Below are positions 43,681-52,738 of a stretch of 64,000 nt of DNA, in pieces. The position numbers and the translations under genes are program-made. Where the stretch lies: the NCBI GenBank assembly GCA_963790875.1, contig CAWBQT010000003.1, positions 1,178,001 to 1,242,000 on the forward strand, given 5' to 3'. Origin of the DNA: AP-15 sp963790875 (GTDB lineage Bacteria > Pseudomonadota > Alphaproteobacteria > ATCC43930 > CGMCC-115725). The notes beneath the pieces were generated by a model. It was given only the letters and a program-made list of their open reading frames with translations. It made no database searches and had not been told where the DNA came from. Position 1 is the stretch's first letter; each line of letters opens with the position of its first letter.

Positions 43681-45012
43681 TCAGACCCCGTCATACTCCT
43701 CGGAAATATCGCGGTTGGTGTAATCGGGCAGAAAGGCTGTGGCGCTAATGCTGACGATGGCGCAGAACAGGATATAGAACGCGATCACATAGCCCGATCC
43801 GGTCGCGGCGAAGAGTGCGGTTGCGATCAGCGGCGCCGGCCCGCCGGCGATGATCGAGGCGAGGTGGAATCCGAGCGAGGAGCCGCTGTAGCGCAGCCGC
43901 GCGGTAAAACACTCGGCGATCAGCGCCGCCTGCGGGCCGTACATCATGTCGTGCGGGACAAACGACAACACGATCGCGAGGAAAACCAGTCCCGTGATCC
44001 CGGTATTCATCATCGCAAAATAAACGAAGGCGAAGAGGCCGGTGGCGACCGCGCCGATCAGGTACATGCGCTTGCGGCCGATTCGGTCGGAGATGAAACC
44101 GGAGAGCGGGATCGTCACGACCGACAGGGCGGAGGCGACGAGAAGGGCGCTGAGCAGCTGGTCGCGGGAGGCGCCGGAAACCTTGATCCCATAGGTGAAG
44201 ACGAAGGCGGCGAAGATGTAGAACGGCCCCTGCTCGGCCATTCGTGCCAATGCGGTCAGGATGATCTGCCGCGGCTGGCGCTTCAGCGCCTCGATCATCG
44301 GCGCCCGCTCGATCTTGTTGGCGGCGACGAGCCGAGAAAACACCGGTGTCTCGAGCAGACCGAGGCGGATGTAGATCCCGACACCGACCATGACGATGCT
44401 GAGCAGGAACGGGATGCGCCAGCCCCAGACCAGGAACTGGTTGCCCGACATCCGGCTGAAGGCCAGAACCGCCAGATTGGCGACAAACAGCCCGGCCGGT
44501 CCGCCCCATTGCGGCCAGGAGGTGATGAAGCCGCGATGCGCGTTGGTCCGAGCCCATTCCATCGCTACCAGGGTCGCACCACCCCATTCGCCGCCGATGC
44601 CCAAGCCCTGAATGAAGCGCAGCGCGGTCAGGATCACGGCGGCCCAGATGCCGATCGCCGCATAGCCGGGGACGAGGCCGACGGCAAAGGTCGACAGCCC
44701 GGTCAACAGCAGGGTCGCGATCAACATTGCCTTGCGGCCGATTCGGTCGCCCCAATTGCCAAAGATCGCGGCCCCGACCGGGCGGGCGACAAAGCCGACG
44801 GCGTAGATGCCGAAGGCCTGCAAGGTTCCGGTCAGCGGATCGGAGCCGGGGAAGAACAGTTTCGCGAAGACCAGCCCCGCCACCTGGCCATAGAGCAGGA
44901 AATCATAGGCCTCGATGATCGTCCCGATGGTGCTGGCGACCATGGCCCGGCGCAATTGCCGGCCCTGTTCGGCGTCGGACAGTCCGGGCGCCGCGAGTTC
45001 GACTGCCGTCAT
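43681..45012 (-). CDS. MFS transporter, metabolite:H+ symporter (MHS) family
   Basis: 443 residues, intact. MHS marks: ASTIGTIIEAYDFLLYG in helix 1, FGNWGDRIGRKAMLI, FIQGLGIGGEWGGATLVAMEWA with the GGEWGG motif, and WGWRIPFLLSIVMVGVGIYIRLGLLETPVF. The family carries shikimate, proline/betaine, citrate and related metabolites with protons. ATG at 45012 has GGGAGGGG upstream. It converges with the frameshifted MFS gene, ending 30 bases from it. A close but broken relative lies just upstream. Confidence 0.9.
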   Translation of the reverse strand: MTAVELAAPGLSDAEQGRQLRRAMVASTIGTIIEAYDFLLYGQVAGLVFAKLFFPGSDPLTGTLQAFGIYAVGFVARPVGAAIFGNWGDRIGRKAMLIATLLLTGLSTFAVGLVPGYAAIGIWAAVILTALRFIQGLGIGGEWGGATLVAMEWARTNAHRGFITSWPQWGGPAGLFVANLAVLAFSRMSGNQFLVWGWRIPFLLSIVMVGVGIYIRLGLLETPVFSRLVAANKIERAPMIEALKRQPRQIILTALARMAEQGPFYIFAAFVFTYGIKVSGASRDQLLSALLVASALSVVTIPLSGFISDRIGRKRMYLIGAVATGLFAFVYFAMMNTGITGLVFLAIVLSFVPHDMMYGPQAALIAECFTARLRYSGSSLGFHLASIIAGGPAPLIATALFAATGSGYVIAFYILFCAIVSISATAFLPDYTNRDISEEYDGV

Positions 45013-45277
45013 CGCATTTCCCCTCCCTAACAGCGGGGTGCTAACGGTTGCCCCCGCCTGTTGGTCGCCTCCTGTCCCCAACCGTGAATTCGATCGACCG
45101 CCGAGCCTCGCGCGGTGTTGCTTTCCCGCCGCTACGACCCGGCGGGAGCGTGTCGCCTCTTGGCAATATCAATGATATCCGGCGACGGGAGAAGAGGCCA
45201 CCTACCGGTTCATTCTCCCCCTCTTCCGACCGCCGGCGGACGACCGCTGCCAAAGGGCTGCCGCCGTGGCATCGCGT

Positions 45278-46260
45278 TCAGACGTGTTCGTATTCGGCGG
45301 AGATGTCTTTGCTGGTGTAGTCGGTCAGCAGCGCCGTCGAGACGATGCCGATGATGGCGCAGCCGACCATGTAGAGCGCGATCGGCAGGCTCGAATGATA
45401 GGCGGCGAACAGCGCCGTCGCGATGAACGGCGACGGCCCGCCGGCGATGATCGAGGCGAGCTGATAGCCGAGCGAGGTGCCGCTGTAGCGCAAACGGGGC
45501 GTAAAGCTCTCGGCGATCAGCGCCGCCTCGGGGCCGTAACAGGTCATCACCGGCAGCAACGACAGCGCAATTGCGATGAAGATCAACGTCGGCACTTTGG
45601 TGTCGAGCAGGCCGAAGTAGATGAAACCGTAGACCCCGACGGACACGCAGCCGATCATGAACATGTTCTTCCGACCGACACGGTCCGACAGTGTCCCGGC
45701 GACGACGACCCGAAGAAAGCCGAGGACGCATTGTACAAGAACGGCGATCAACAGAAAATCGCGCGAGGCGCCGAGGACGGTCGTGCCGTAGGTGAAGATG
45801 AAAGCACCGACGATATAGCCGGCGCCTGCTCCGGCATCCGCAGCAAGGCGCTCAACAAAACTCGCTTGGGCTGGCGTTTCAGCACTTCCAGCACCGGCAC
45901 GCGCTCGACGCGCTCTTCGGCCATGACTTTCTGGAACACCGGCGTTTCGAGGATGCCGAGCCGGATCCACAAGCCGATTCCGACCATGATGATGCTGATG
46001 AAGAACGGGATGCGCCAGCCCCAGTGACGAACTGGTTGCCGGACAGCCAGCTGAAGAATAGCACCGCAAGATTGGCCAGAAAAAAACCGGCCGGGGCACC
46101 GAATTGCGGCTAGGATGTGAGGAAGCCGCGGTTCTTGGTGGTTCGCGCCCACTCCATTGCCAAGAGCACCGAGCCGCCCCATTCGCCGCCGACGCCGATG
46201 CCCTGGATCAGGCGGATGATGGTCAGCAGAACCGCACCCCAGATGCCGATGCTGGCATAG
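45278..46260 (-). pseudogene. Decayed MHS-family transporter
   Basis: A paralogue of the gene at 43681. Its N-terminal ~120 residues are missing; homology starts at YASIGIWGAVLL near 46260. It has a TGG-to-TAG change at 46110-46112 (after GFLTS), a frameshift near 46024 before WGWRIPFF, and another near 45820 before GYIVGAFIFTYG. The C-terminal 170 residues are clean (GRKNMFMIGCVSVG, LTDYTSKDISAEYEHV). Four separate lesions make real decay more likely than sequencing error. Confidence 0.8.
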
Positions 46261-46347
46261 GTCGGGGCCGGGCTCGAACGGCGTCCGATCGTCGCTACCC
46301 TTTAAAGCTGTAAAAGATTAGCAAAATCGCTGGATAGGCGCACTGCC

Positions 46348-46437
46348 TCTCCTGAGGCAGCCGCCGACTGGCGGCGGCGTCTCGAAGGGCGAGACAGCCG
46401 CTTCGCGACTTCCTCAGGACGAGGGGTGTTCTTAATG
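46348..46437 (+). repeat. Dispersed intergenic repeat, copy A
   Basis: TCTCCTGAGGCAGCCGCC start, inner GTCTCGAAGGGCGAGACAGC, and end GTTCTTAATG. The same sequence occurs inverted at 49138-49266 (copy B), which is 39 bases longer in the middle. It belongs to the CCTGAGG..GTCTCGAAGG type of palindromic repeat common in alphaproteobacteria. Confidence 0.65.
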
Positions 46438-46472
46438 CCATCAATGGCTTGCCTCATGCTGCAGCGCTGCTG

Positions 46473-47048
46473 TCAGAGAGGTCCGGACCTCTGTCCGGTC
46501 TCGGTGACGATCTGATCCATTGGTATGTCGAAGGGCTGCGGGTGGATCGTCTCCAGTTGCTGGAACGCAAACCCGACGCCAATGGCAACCGGGGCCGGTT
46601 TTAGCGTCGCCAGCGTGCGATCGAAATAGCCGCCGCCATAGCCGAGCCGATAGGAGGCGCGATCAAAGCCGACAAGCGGTGCAAGGACGATCGCCGGTAT
46701 TACGATCTCGCGCTTTTCCGGGATTGGGATGTCCCATACCCCGCTGACGAGGTTCTCACCCGGCCGCCAGCTGCGATACTCGAGCGGTCCATATCTGTCG
46801 ATAACCACCGGCAACGCCACCACCCAGCCGGCGGCAACCATGCTGCCGATCAGCGGCTGCGGGTCGTACTCGGCGCGAAACGGCCAATAAACACCGAGTG
46901 TGCCAGGCCGCCCGCTCAGCAATGATCGCAGCCTGACAGTGATCCTCTCGCTCCATTCTCGTCGGACGGCGGGCGGCAACCCCATGCGGCAGGTGATCAG
47001 ACGCGCGCGCTCTTGCCGTCGCCAAGCTTTGACCTCGGTTGCATCCAC
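46473..47048 (-). CDS. ygfA: 5-formyltetrahydrofolate cyclo-ligase
   Basis: 191 residues. Substrate and ATP motifs: WPFRAEYDPQPLI, VLAPLVGFDRASYRLGYGGGYFDRTL (signature of the family) and GVGFAFQQLETIHPQPFDIPMD. It converts 5-formyl-THF to 5,10-methenyl-THF with ATP. Genes of this family often neighbour 6S RNA; the 136 bases upstream contain a palindrome (ATTCGGCCGAAT) but I could not make a 6S fold from them. Confidence 0.93.
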   Translation of the reverse strand: MDATEVKAWRRQERARLITCRMGLPPAVRREWSERITVRLRSLLSGRPGTLGVYWPFRAEYDPQPLIGSMVAAGWVVALPVVIDRYGPLEYRSWRPGENLVSGVWDIPIPEKREIVIPAIVLAPLVGFDRASYRLGYGGGYFDRTLATLKPAPVAIGVGFAFQQLETIHPQPFDIPMDQIVTETGQRSGPL

Positions 47049-47184
47049 ACTTTGCTCCTGGAGTGACTCTGAATTGAGTCTTCGGTATCAGCGGGTTGAT
47101 CCGCCCTATTCGGCCGAATGGATCACTTGCTGGAACCGATCGGCTGCGGTCGCAAAAACTGGCGAGCACAAGCGCCAGTATCAC

Positions 47185-47692
47185 TCAGGCAGAACGGCCC
47201 GCCACGTCGGTTGCGAGCGCGATGTTGGCCTCGTGCGACCGCAGCATCTCCGTGAGCTCGGCGTGCAGCCGGTCATCGCGCACCCGCGGCAGCATCTCGC
47301 GCAGTTTCCGCACCACCCAAGCTTGACCGAGATTGAGGAAGGCAATGCGCTCGCCGAGATCGGCTATGGCCATCGCCTTGCCGTAGAAGGCGCCGACCTT
47401 CGAAGAGGGCGCTTCGCCCACTCTTTCCAGGTGACGAAGCAGCATGCCGCACCAGCGCGCTTCGTCCCGCTGGATGGCTCGCATCAGCTCCGCGATCGGG
47501 CCGTCGCCGGCCGCCCGCGCGCCTTTCGGCCGCGACTCGCGCCCCGGCACGCTCGGCCTCGAGCAGTTCGTTGAGAAAGGTGATCACCGCATTCTTGTCG
47601 GCATAGCCCAGATATGCGTCGTCGGCCTCGTGCATCGAACAGGCCGGTGAGCTCCCCGGCACGGCTGGGTCGTAGTCTATTGGATTTGTCAT
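47185..47692 (-). pseudogene. DUF6306 ferritin-like protein, frameshifted
   Basis: The first frame from 47692 reads MTNPIDYDPAVPG to VITFLNELLEAERAGARVAAE. The second frame continues ARAAGDGPIAELMRAIQRDEARWCGMLLRHL to RSHEANIALATDVAG. Together they give the DUF6306 family layout of about 165 residues; the break is near 47530. Its ATG overlaps the DUF6522 stop (ATGA). In other genomes these two small genes go with NO-responsive haemoglobins. Confidence 0.65.
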
Positions 47693-47928
47693 TGCCGCAT
47701 GTCATCGAGTGTCATGGACCAAGACCGAGAGCGATAGCGGAAGGTCAGCCGCGCGCGGCCGGCGTCATCGCCTTCACCGCGCTCGACCACCCCATAAACG
47801 ATGCCGCGCTTCATCTCCTGCCAAAAGCCTTCGGGTGAGAGACCAAGTTTGGCAGCGACCAGCTCCGCTTCGACGATGAAGCCGTCTTCCGAAAGCGTAA
47901 CCGCGTCACAGCCAGGCCGTTGCATCAA
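47689..47928 (-). CDS. DUF6522 family protein
   Basis: 79 residues, with LSEDGFIVEAELVAAKLGLSPEGFWQEMKRGIVYGVVERGEGDDAGR. The pattern fits DUF6522, a small family found near denitrification and NO-response genes. It lies 39 bases after the haemoglobin gene and overlaps the DUF6306 start, so the three form one operon read from the NsrR-controlled promoter. Confidence 0.7.
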   Translation of the reverse strand: MMQRPGCDAVTLSEDGFIVEAELVAAKLGLSPEGFWQEMKRGIVYGVVERGEGDDAGRARLTFRYRSRSWSMTLDDMRQ

Positions 47929-47967
47929 GTAATCGCCGCAGTTCCCGAGGTGTCGTCCGTTCTACGC

Positions 47968-48447
47968 TCACTGCCGATCGTTCGTCTCGCGCATCGGCGG
48001 CCGGGTCTGCCGCTTTGGCCTGATCTCCCCCTTCTGCACCGCGATGCCGAGGTCAAGGCTTTCCGCAATCCGCTTTGCGCGCTCAACGAAGTGAGCGGCT
48101 GCCGCAGGCGAACAGACGTCTCGCGCGGTTTCGGCAAAGATCGCGAGCCAGCGATCGAAATGCGGCGTATCGATGGGCAAAGGCAGATGCGCCACCATCG
48201 GCTGGCCGTGGTAGCCGCCGCTCATCAGCGCGACCGATGACCAGAAGGTGCACATGCGGCGAAGATGCCTTTCCCAGTCATGCACCTTGTCCTCGAAGAT
48301 CGGCCCGATCAGCGAGTCGCGCCGGACGCGGCCGTAGAAGGTTCGCACCAGCTGTTCGATCATCGCCTCATCGATGCCGGTGCGCGCGACGATGTCCTGG
48401 ACCATCAGATCACGCTCTGATGCGCCGGGTTGCGTGTCTCCGGTCAT
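47968..48447 (-). CDS. Group III truncated haemoglobin
   Basis: About 159 residues. Core features of group III: VRTFYGRVRRDSLIGPIF, the WERHLRRMCTFWSSVALMSGGYHGQPM stretch with the proximal-side pattern, and HFDRWLAIFAETA. Probably binds or oxidises NO/O2 in the cytoplasm. ATG at 48447 with AAGGGA upstream. A GTG/ATG further up would run through the operator. Transcribed divergently from nsrR. Confidence 0.88.
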   Translation of the reverse strand: MTGDTQPGASERDLMVQDIVARTGIDEAMIEQLVRTFYGRVRRDSLIGPIFEDKVHDWERHLRRMCTFWSSVALMSGGYHGQPMVAHLPLPIDTPHFDRWLAIFAETARDVCSPAAAAHFVERAKRIAESLDLGIAVQKGEIRPKRQTRPPMRETNDRQ

Positions 48448-48487
48448 CCCTTCCCTTACGCGAAGCGTGCCGCCTTGAGGTCCATGT

Positions 48488-48510
48488 AACATGCATATAG
48501 AAGTCATCTT
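48488..48510. promoter_or_regulatory. NsrR operator
   Basis: Two 11-base half-sites around a central A: AACATGCATAT and GAAGTCATCTT. The site fits the NsrR consensus (AAGATGCATTT half-site, inverted) closely, and lies between the divergent haemoglobin and nsrR starts, 40 bases from each. NsrR with an intact iron-sulfur cluster would repress here; NO would relieve it. Confidence 0.65.
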
Positions 48511-48551
48511 AAGGCGTCAATGGGCGCTGCCGTGCCGGAGAAAGAATCGCG

Positions 48552-49004
48552 ATGCGCCTTACCTTGTGGACCGACTATGCGTTGCGCACGCTCATCTATG
48601 TCGGCGCCAAAGGTGGCCGGCTCTCGACGATTGCCGAGATCGCCGAAGGCTTCGGCATCTCCAAGACCCACCTCATGAAGGTCGTAAACAAGCTCGGGCA
48701 GCAAGGCTACCTCGACACGATCCGCGGCAAGGGGGGCGGGATCAGGCTGGCGCGTGCGCCAGCACAGATTTGCGTAGGGGCGGTCGTGCGCGACACGGAA
48801 GAGGATCTCGCCGTGATGGGCTGCCTCGCCGAAACCGGGTTCTGCCGGATCGAAGGATGCTGCGTGCTGCGCCGGGCGCTCCGTCAGGCGACGCGCGCGT
48901 TTTTGCAGACACTGGACGACTTCACCCTGGCCGATCTTTTGGCGCCGGATACGCGGCTCATCGACAGCTTGGGCATTGCACCCGCGATGCAGGCCTTGGA
49001 ATGA
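48552..49004 (+). CDS. nsrR: Rrf2-family transcriptional repressor NsrR
   Basis: 150 residues: winged helix (MRLTLWTDYALRTLIYVGA, IAEGFGISKTHLMKVVNKLGQQGYLDTIRGKGGGIRLA) followed by the three-cysteine cluster region GCLAETGFCRIEGCCVLRRAL, which binds the iron-sulfur centre sensing NO. The RGKGGGIRLA wing is diagnostic of NsrR. It faces the haemoglobin operon across a matching operator and so probably autoregulates. Confidence 0.92.
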   Translation: MRLTLWTDYALRTLIYVGAKGGRLSTIAEIAEGFGISKTHLMKVVNKLGQQGYLDTIRGKGGGIRLARAPAQICVGAVVRDTEEDLAVMGCLAETGFCRIEGCCVLRRALRQATRAFLQTLDDFTLADLLAPDTRLIDSLGIAPAMQALE

Positions 49005-49420
49005 GCCGAGTTCATTAAAAGCGCTGAAAGACTGTGAAAGAATTGGCCTCTGGCCCAGGCATCTTGCTGCGCCATGACCTTGCGTGCTTCGAGATGCGCC
49101 TGACGGCGCTTCTCAGCATGAGTTAAGTAATTGATAACATTAAGAACACTGCTCATCCTGAGGAAGCCGCCCCCGGGTCCGCGCTTCGCGCGGCCCGAAG
49201 ATAAACTCCGCGGCTGTCTCGCCCTTCGAGACGCCACCGCCGCCAGGCGGCGGCTGCCTCAGGAGACGCGGAGCGCCCACCCAGTCATCTTCTGATCTTG
49301 CACAAACTCTGAGCCGAGGCGAGGGCGACTATATATTCGTGGACGCGGGACCGCTCTTGAATCAGGCTTGCGCTCGATTCTTTCGCCGGCCAGGTCGCCG
49401 ACGTTCACCGGGAACGGACC
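49005..49420. other. Intergenic region after nsrR with repeat copy B
   Basis: 416 bases. Positions 49138-49266 are the repeat; the remainder has only a weak minus-strand ORF (ATG near 49158, MSSVLNVINYLTHAEKR start) that overlaps the end of nsrR and starts inside the repeat. Confidence 0.35.
49138..49266 (-). repeat. Dispersed intergenic repeat, copy B (inverted relative to copy A)
   Basis: Reverse complement of copy A at both ends (CATTAAGAAC start, GGCTGCCTCAGGAGA end) and in the GTCTCGCCCTTCGAGAC core, with an extra 39-base GC-rich hairpin segment in the middle. The copies flank the folate/NO-response block in opposite orientation. Confidence 0.65.
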
Positions 49421-50041
49421 ATGGTTATCCTCTACCAGCAGCATGATTCGGGGAATTGCTACAAGGTCCGCCTGGCGCTGACGCATCTTGGCCTGCCGTT
49501 CCGGACAGTCGCAGTCTCCTCGTTGGATGGCTCAACGCGCCGCGCCGAATTTCTCGCCAAGAACCCGATCGGCAAGGTGCCCGTCGTCCAACTCGCCGAC
49601 GGCAGGCTGCTTGCGGAGTCGAATGCGATCCTGCTCTATTTCGGCGAAGGCACCGACCTTGTTCCTGCCGACCCTTACGACCGGGCGAAAGTCTGGGAGT
49701 GGCTGTTCTTCGAACAATACGATCACGAGCCGGCGATCGCGGTGCGGCGGGCGTTACGGGCCTACGAAGAGCGCCGCGCCGGGGCGACGCCGGAACGGAT
49801 GGCGCAGCTGCTGGAGGCCGGCAACCGGGCGCTTGTGGTCATGGAGCGCCGGCTCGCCGGCGCCGATTGGCTCGTCGGCGATGCGTTCTCGGTCGCCGAC
49901 ATCTCGCTTTATGCCTATACGCATATGGCAGCCGACGGCGGCTATGATCTCGAACAATTTCCCGGGGTTCTTCGGTGGCTGACAAGGATCGCGGCGAGGC
50001 CGCGCCACGTCGCGATCGCTGCGCCGGCTCCGTCGGTGTAA
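49421..50041 (+). CDS. Glutathione S-transferase
   Basis: 206 residues. N-terminal thioredoxin-like domain with YQQHDSGNCYKVRLALTHLGLPF (Ser near the activating position), NPIGKVPVVQLADGRLLAESNAILLYF (cis-Pro and ES glutathione contacts) and a helical C-terminal domain with DAFSVADISLYAYTHMA. It is the last intact chromosomal gene before the island. It is not closely related to the copy at 29593. Confidence 0.92.
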   Translation: MVILYQQHDSGNCYKVRLALTHLGLPFRTVAVSSLDGSTRRAEFLAKNPIGKVPVVQLADGRLLAESNAILLYFGEGTDLVPADPYDRAKVWEWLFFEQYDHEPAIAVRRALRAYEERRAGATPERMAQLLEAGNRALVVMERRLAGADWLVGDAFSVADISLYAYTHMAADGGYDLEQFPGVLRWLTRIAARPRHVAIAAPAPSV

Positions 50042-50062
50042 AGCACGCGTCGGATCGAACCC

Positions 50063-50227
50063 TCAACTGATCGCGGGCGGCGCGAGCAGGGCGAGGTAGT
50101 CCCAGGCGATCGTCGCAGCGGCAAGCGCGGTGATCTCGGACACGTCATAGGCCGGCGCCACCTCGACGACGTCCATGCCGGCGAAGTCGAGCCCGGCGAG
50201 CCGGCGCAGGATCGCCCGCACCTGCCA
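50063..50227 (-). pseudogene. 3'-terminal fragment of agmatinase gene (duplicate of speB end)
   Basis: Encodes VRAILRRLAGLDFAGMDVVE, then APAYDVSEITALAAATIAWD up to a stop, the last 54 codons of speB. It aligns with 63006-63174 with about nine base differences in 160. Homology stops abruptly at 50227, and the rest of the gene is absent. It lies in the same orientation as the full speB 13 kb away, so the two copies are direct repeats bounding the defence island. Confidence 0.85.
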
Positions 50228-50363
50228 CGCGCATTTGTGTAACCCGATAAGAAACTTGCATGCCCTCTACCAAAGAGAGAGCTCCTCGGGGACAGATTCT
50301 CCCGCCGGCTCAACTAATGGTCGGAGAAAAAACGTCGGCGTGGTCGGCGATCTGCTGCGCTAG

Positions 50364-51970
50364 CAGCCTGTCGGACTGGGTTTAACTATCGAGGGATGGA
50401 ACGCGGCTCTGCACTGCGTCAACCGTCGTCGGGATGCTGACGGGTTGGAGACTTGGTCAAGGGTTCCGACGATATCTCTCTTTGATTGAAATATAATCTC
50501 CTGATGCTCCTTTACCGGGCGGCGAGGACGAAGATCCGCTTGATGTTCCAGGCCATGGTGACCAGACCCCACTCGCCGCGGACTTTATCGAGCCCGCGCA
50601 GCAGGAATTGGCGAAAGCCCAGAACCGACTTGATAATGCCGAAGACTGGCTCCGGGGTGCACTTGCGCCGGCCGTAGAGCTTCTTGCCTTCGGATGTCGC
50701 CAAGCGGTGCGCCATCGCTTCGAGCGGCGTCGGGTCCTGCGGTGCGGGCGGTGCCGGAGCAAAGCGCTCGGCCAAGGGTGGGTGATGTGGCGCACGGCCG
50801 AGCGCCAGCAGCGGCTCGATCCCTGCCGCGGTGCAGGCTGTCACATTGGCGGCGCTGCAATAGCCATTGTCGCCGAGCATCGTTTGCGCCCTGCCGAGAT
50901 CCGCCGGCAAAGCCGCCAGCTTGCCCAGCATCGGCGCGAGTTGCTGCTTGTCGTTCGCGGCTTGTACGACATCGCTGGCGACCACCAACAGGCTGTCTGC
51001 CGTCACTACGGCTTGCGCGTTGTAGCATTGCTCGAACCCGCCGCCCGCCACCGGCATGATCCGCGAGTCCTCGTCGGTCAGATTGATCTGATCGTTGGGC
51101 CGGGCCCCGCAGCCGGCGGCGCCGGCGGCCTGCCGCCAGGCTTCCTGCCGCTCGCCTTGGCCTTGGCCTCGCGCGCCGCGACTTTGGCCTCATACTCCGC
51201 CTGCTCACGGGCCAAGCGCTCGCTGGCACGCGCCTCGATTTTGCTGCGCGCCTCGGCCAGCTTCTGCAGTCGTACTTCGCGTCGCTCCAACTCCTCGGGG
51301 ATCGACATCCCCCCGGCCTTCGCCGGGGCAGGCTTAGGAAGATCCGCCGTATCGGCCGCCTCGGCCTTGGCCATCAGCTCTCCCACCTCGGCCTTCAGCT
51401 GCGCCTCCAGCTTCCCAGCATGCTCATAAGAGAGCGCGCTATGCCGGCTCGCATTGGCGTGGATCTTGGTCCCGTCCAACGCCACCGTGCCCAGACCGAG
51501 AACCCCCATCTCGCGGGCCAACAACAACACCTTGACGAACAGCCCCTCGATCTCCGGCAAAAACCGCCGCCGGAACGTCGCGATCGTGTCGTGGTCCGGG
51601 TGGTCGTTTGCCGCGATGAAGCGAAACGCCACCGAATCGTACGTCGCCTGCTCCAGCTTTCGGCTCGAAAACACCCCCGTCGCATAGCCGTAAACCAACA
51701 GCCCCAGCAGCATCGCTGGGTGGTACGACGCCGAGCCCGACCCGCGATAGCTGCCGCTCAGCTCGTGCAGATCCAGACCGTCAATCACTTCCACCACAAA
51801 GCGCGCCAAATGTCGTTGCGGCAGCCACTCATCTACCGAGGGTGGCAACAGAAACCCCGTCTGCCGATCCACCTGGCGAAAATTGCTCATCCCCCACCCG
51901 CCCCTAGTACACATCCCCCACTCAAACCTACCACATTCTGGGTCGGCTTGCACTTAAGTCCGACAGGCTG
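50364..51970 (-). mobile_element. IS1182-family insertion sequence
   Basis: Ends are the perfect inverted repeat CAGCCTGTCGGACT, flanked on both sides by CTAG, the likely target duplication (50360-50363 and 51971-51974). Joining the flanks across one CTAG restores the helicase reading frame (GDQS-LAQQ), which confirms the boundaries. About 1.6 kb with one frameshifted transposase gene. Confidence 0.85.
50512..51890 (-). pseudogene. IS1182-family transposase, frameshifted
   Basis: Starts MSNFRQVDRQTGFLLPPSVD at 51890. The N-terminal region includes LVYGYATGVFSSRKLEQATYDSVAFRFIAANDHPDHDTIATFRRR and LGTVALDGTKIHANAS (first catalytic Asp). The second frame continues NDQINLTDEDSRIMPVAGGG, LLGDNGYCS and EPVFGIIKSVLGFRQFLLRG. 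The frames join near 51097 in a C-run (GGCCCAAC), where one C is missing. I see no slippery heptamer, so programmed shifting is unlikely. Confidence 0.85.
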
Positions 51971-52738
51971 CTAGGGATTGGTCACCGCGAATTGCGAGCA
52001 CGCGATAGACGCGATCTTCGAGAGCCTCCCGACCCCGCCGATCCTTTTCCTTCTGCGAGTCTTGATCGTGCCGCGGCCCGTCGATGAGCACGCAGACGCC
52101 CGGAATCCCGCCTCGAGGATAGTAAAAATCGGGTTGTACGAACACGTCCGATGCAGGGGTGTATTGAGCGAAATCGGGAAGCTTCAGCTTCTTCTCGTGT
52201 AGACAGTCGAGGAATTCTCGCTCGAGTGGCGACGCTGTATCCACATGATCGGACTGCAATTCGTATTGCTCGTCTTAGCTGCGGCCGCCCTCCCTGAGCG
52301 GCGCCGAACGCGTCAGGCGGAGCAGGAAATCGCGAACGAGATGACGATCGAGATGACGATGGTCGAGTTGGTTGGCATAGCTCAAAAGGCAATCGTAGCA
52401 GGGGGCCGGGCAGCGCTTGTCCCATTCGGCTCTTTCTTCTCCGGTTTCGGCGTCGAAATGTAAGAGCTCGAGCGCCGTCCGGGCGAGCCGCGAAAACGCG
52501 CTTCCTTCCTCGATAAGCCGCTCCCAGACCTCCCCCTTCGGCCGCCTCCCACAGGATGATCCGGCGTTGCCGCTCCCGGCCGATCGATTCCACGGCGATC
52601 TCCTGCTCTTCGATCTGGTAGTCGAGCTGGATCGCGCGGCGCAGCGAATAGGCCAGCGTGGCTAGAAAAGCCTCATCGGGCTCTTCATCGCCGGCGCGGA
52701 TCTCAGTTACCGCCCGATCGAGCGGCTCAGCCTTCTCT

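Larger units (their letters stand above)
50310..52735 (-). pseudogene. C-terminal remnant of a DUF1998/MZB helicase, split by the IS
   Basis: Reading from 52735, just after brxL, the frame encodes EEKAEPLDRAVTEIRAGDEEP, ATLAYSLRRAIQLDYQIEEQ and IILWEAAEGG. It then shifts near 52537 to EVWERLIEEGSAFSRLARTALELL with the zinc motif CPAPCYDCLLSYANQLDHRH, stops at TAA 52275-52277, and continues in frame as YELQSDHVDTASPLEREFLD to VYRVLAIRGDQS. The IS1182 element interrupts it there; beyond the IS the frame ends LAQQIADHADVFSP. The helicase N-terminal part is gone. DUF1998 helicases accompany several BREX and related defence systems. Confidence 0.75.

Noticed and set aside
42718..45030. 770-codon plus-strand open frame
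   Set aside because: Spans two real transporter genes in a wrong frame; no domain recognisable.
47049..47184. 6S RNA candidate upstream of ygfA
   Set aside because: Only a 12-base palindrome inside a bulged inverted repeat was found, not the long closing stem with a central bubble. The upstream neighbour is also not zapA. A covariance search would settle it.
48884..49158. Minus-strand ORF starting MSSVLNVINYLTHAEKR
   Set aside because: It begins inside a dispersed repeat and overlaps the 3' end of nsrR; no ribosome-binding site.
51090..51105. Programmed frameshift in the IS1182 transposase
   Set aside because: No slippery heptamer or stimulatory hairpin seen, and this family is not known to use frameshifting.
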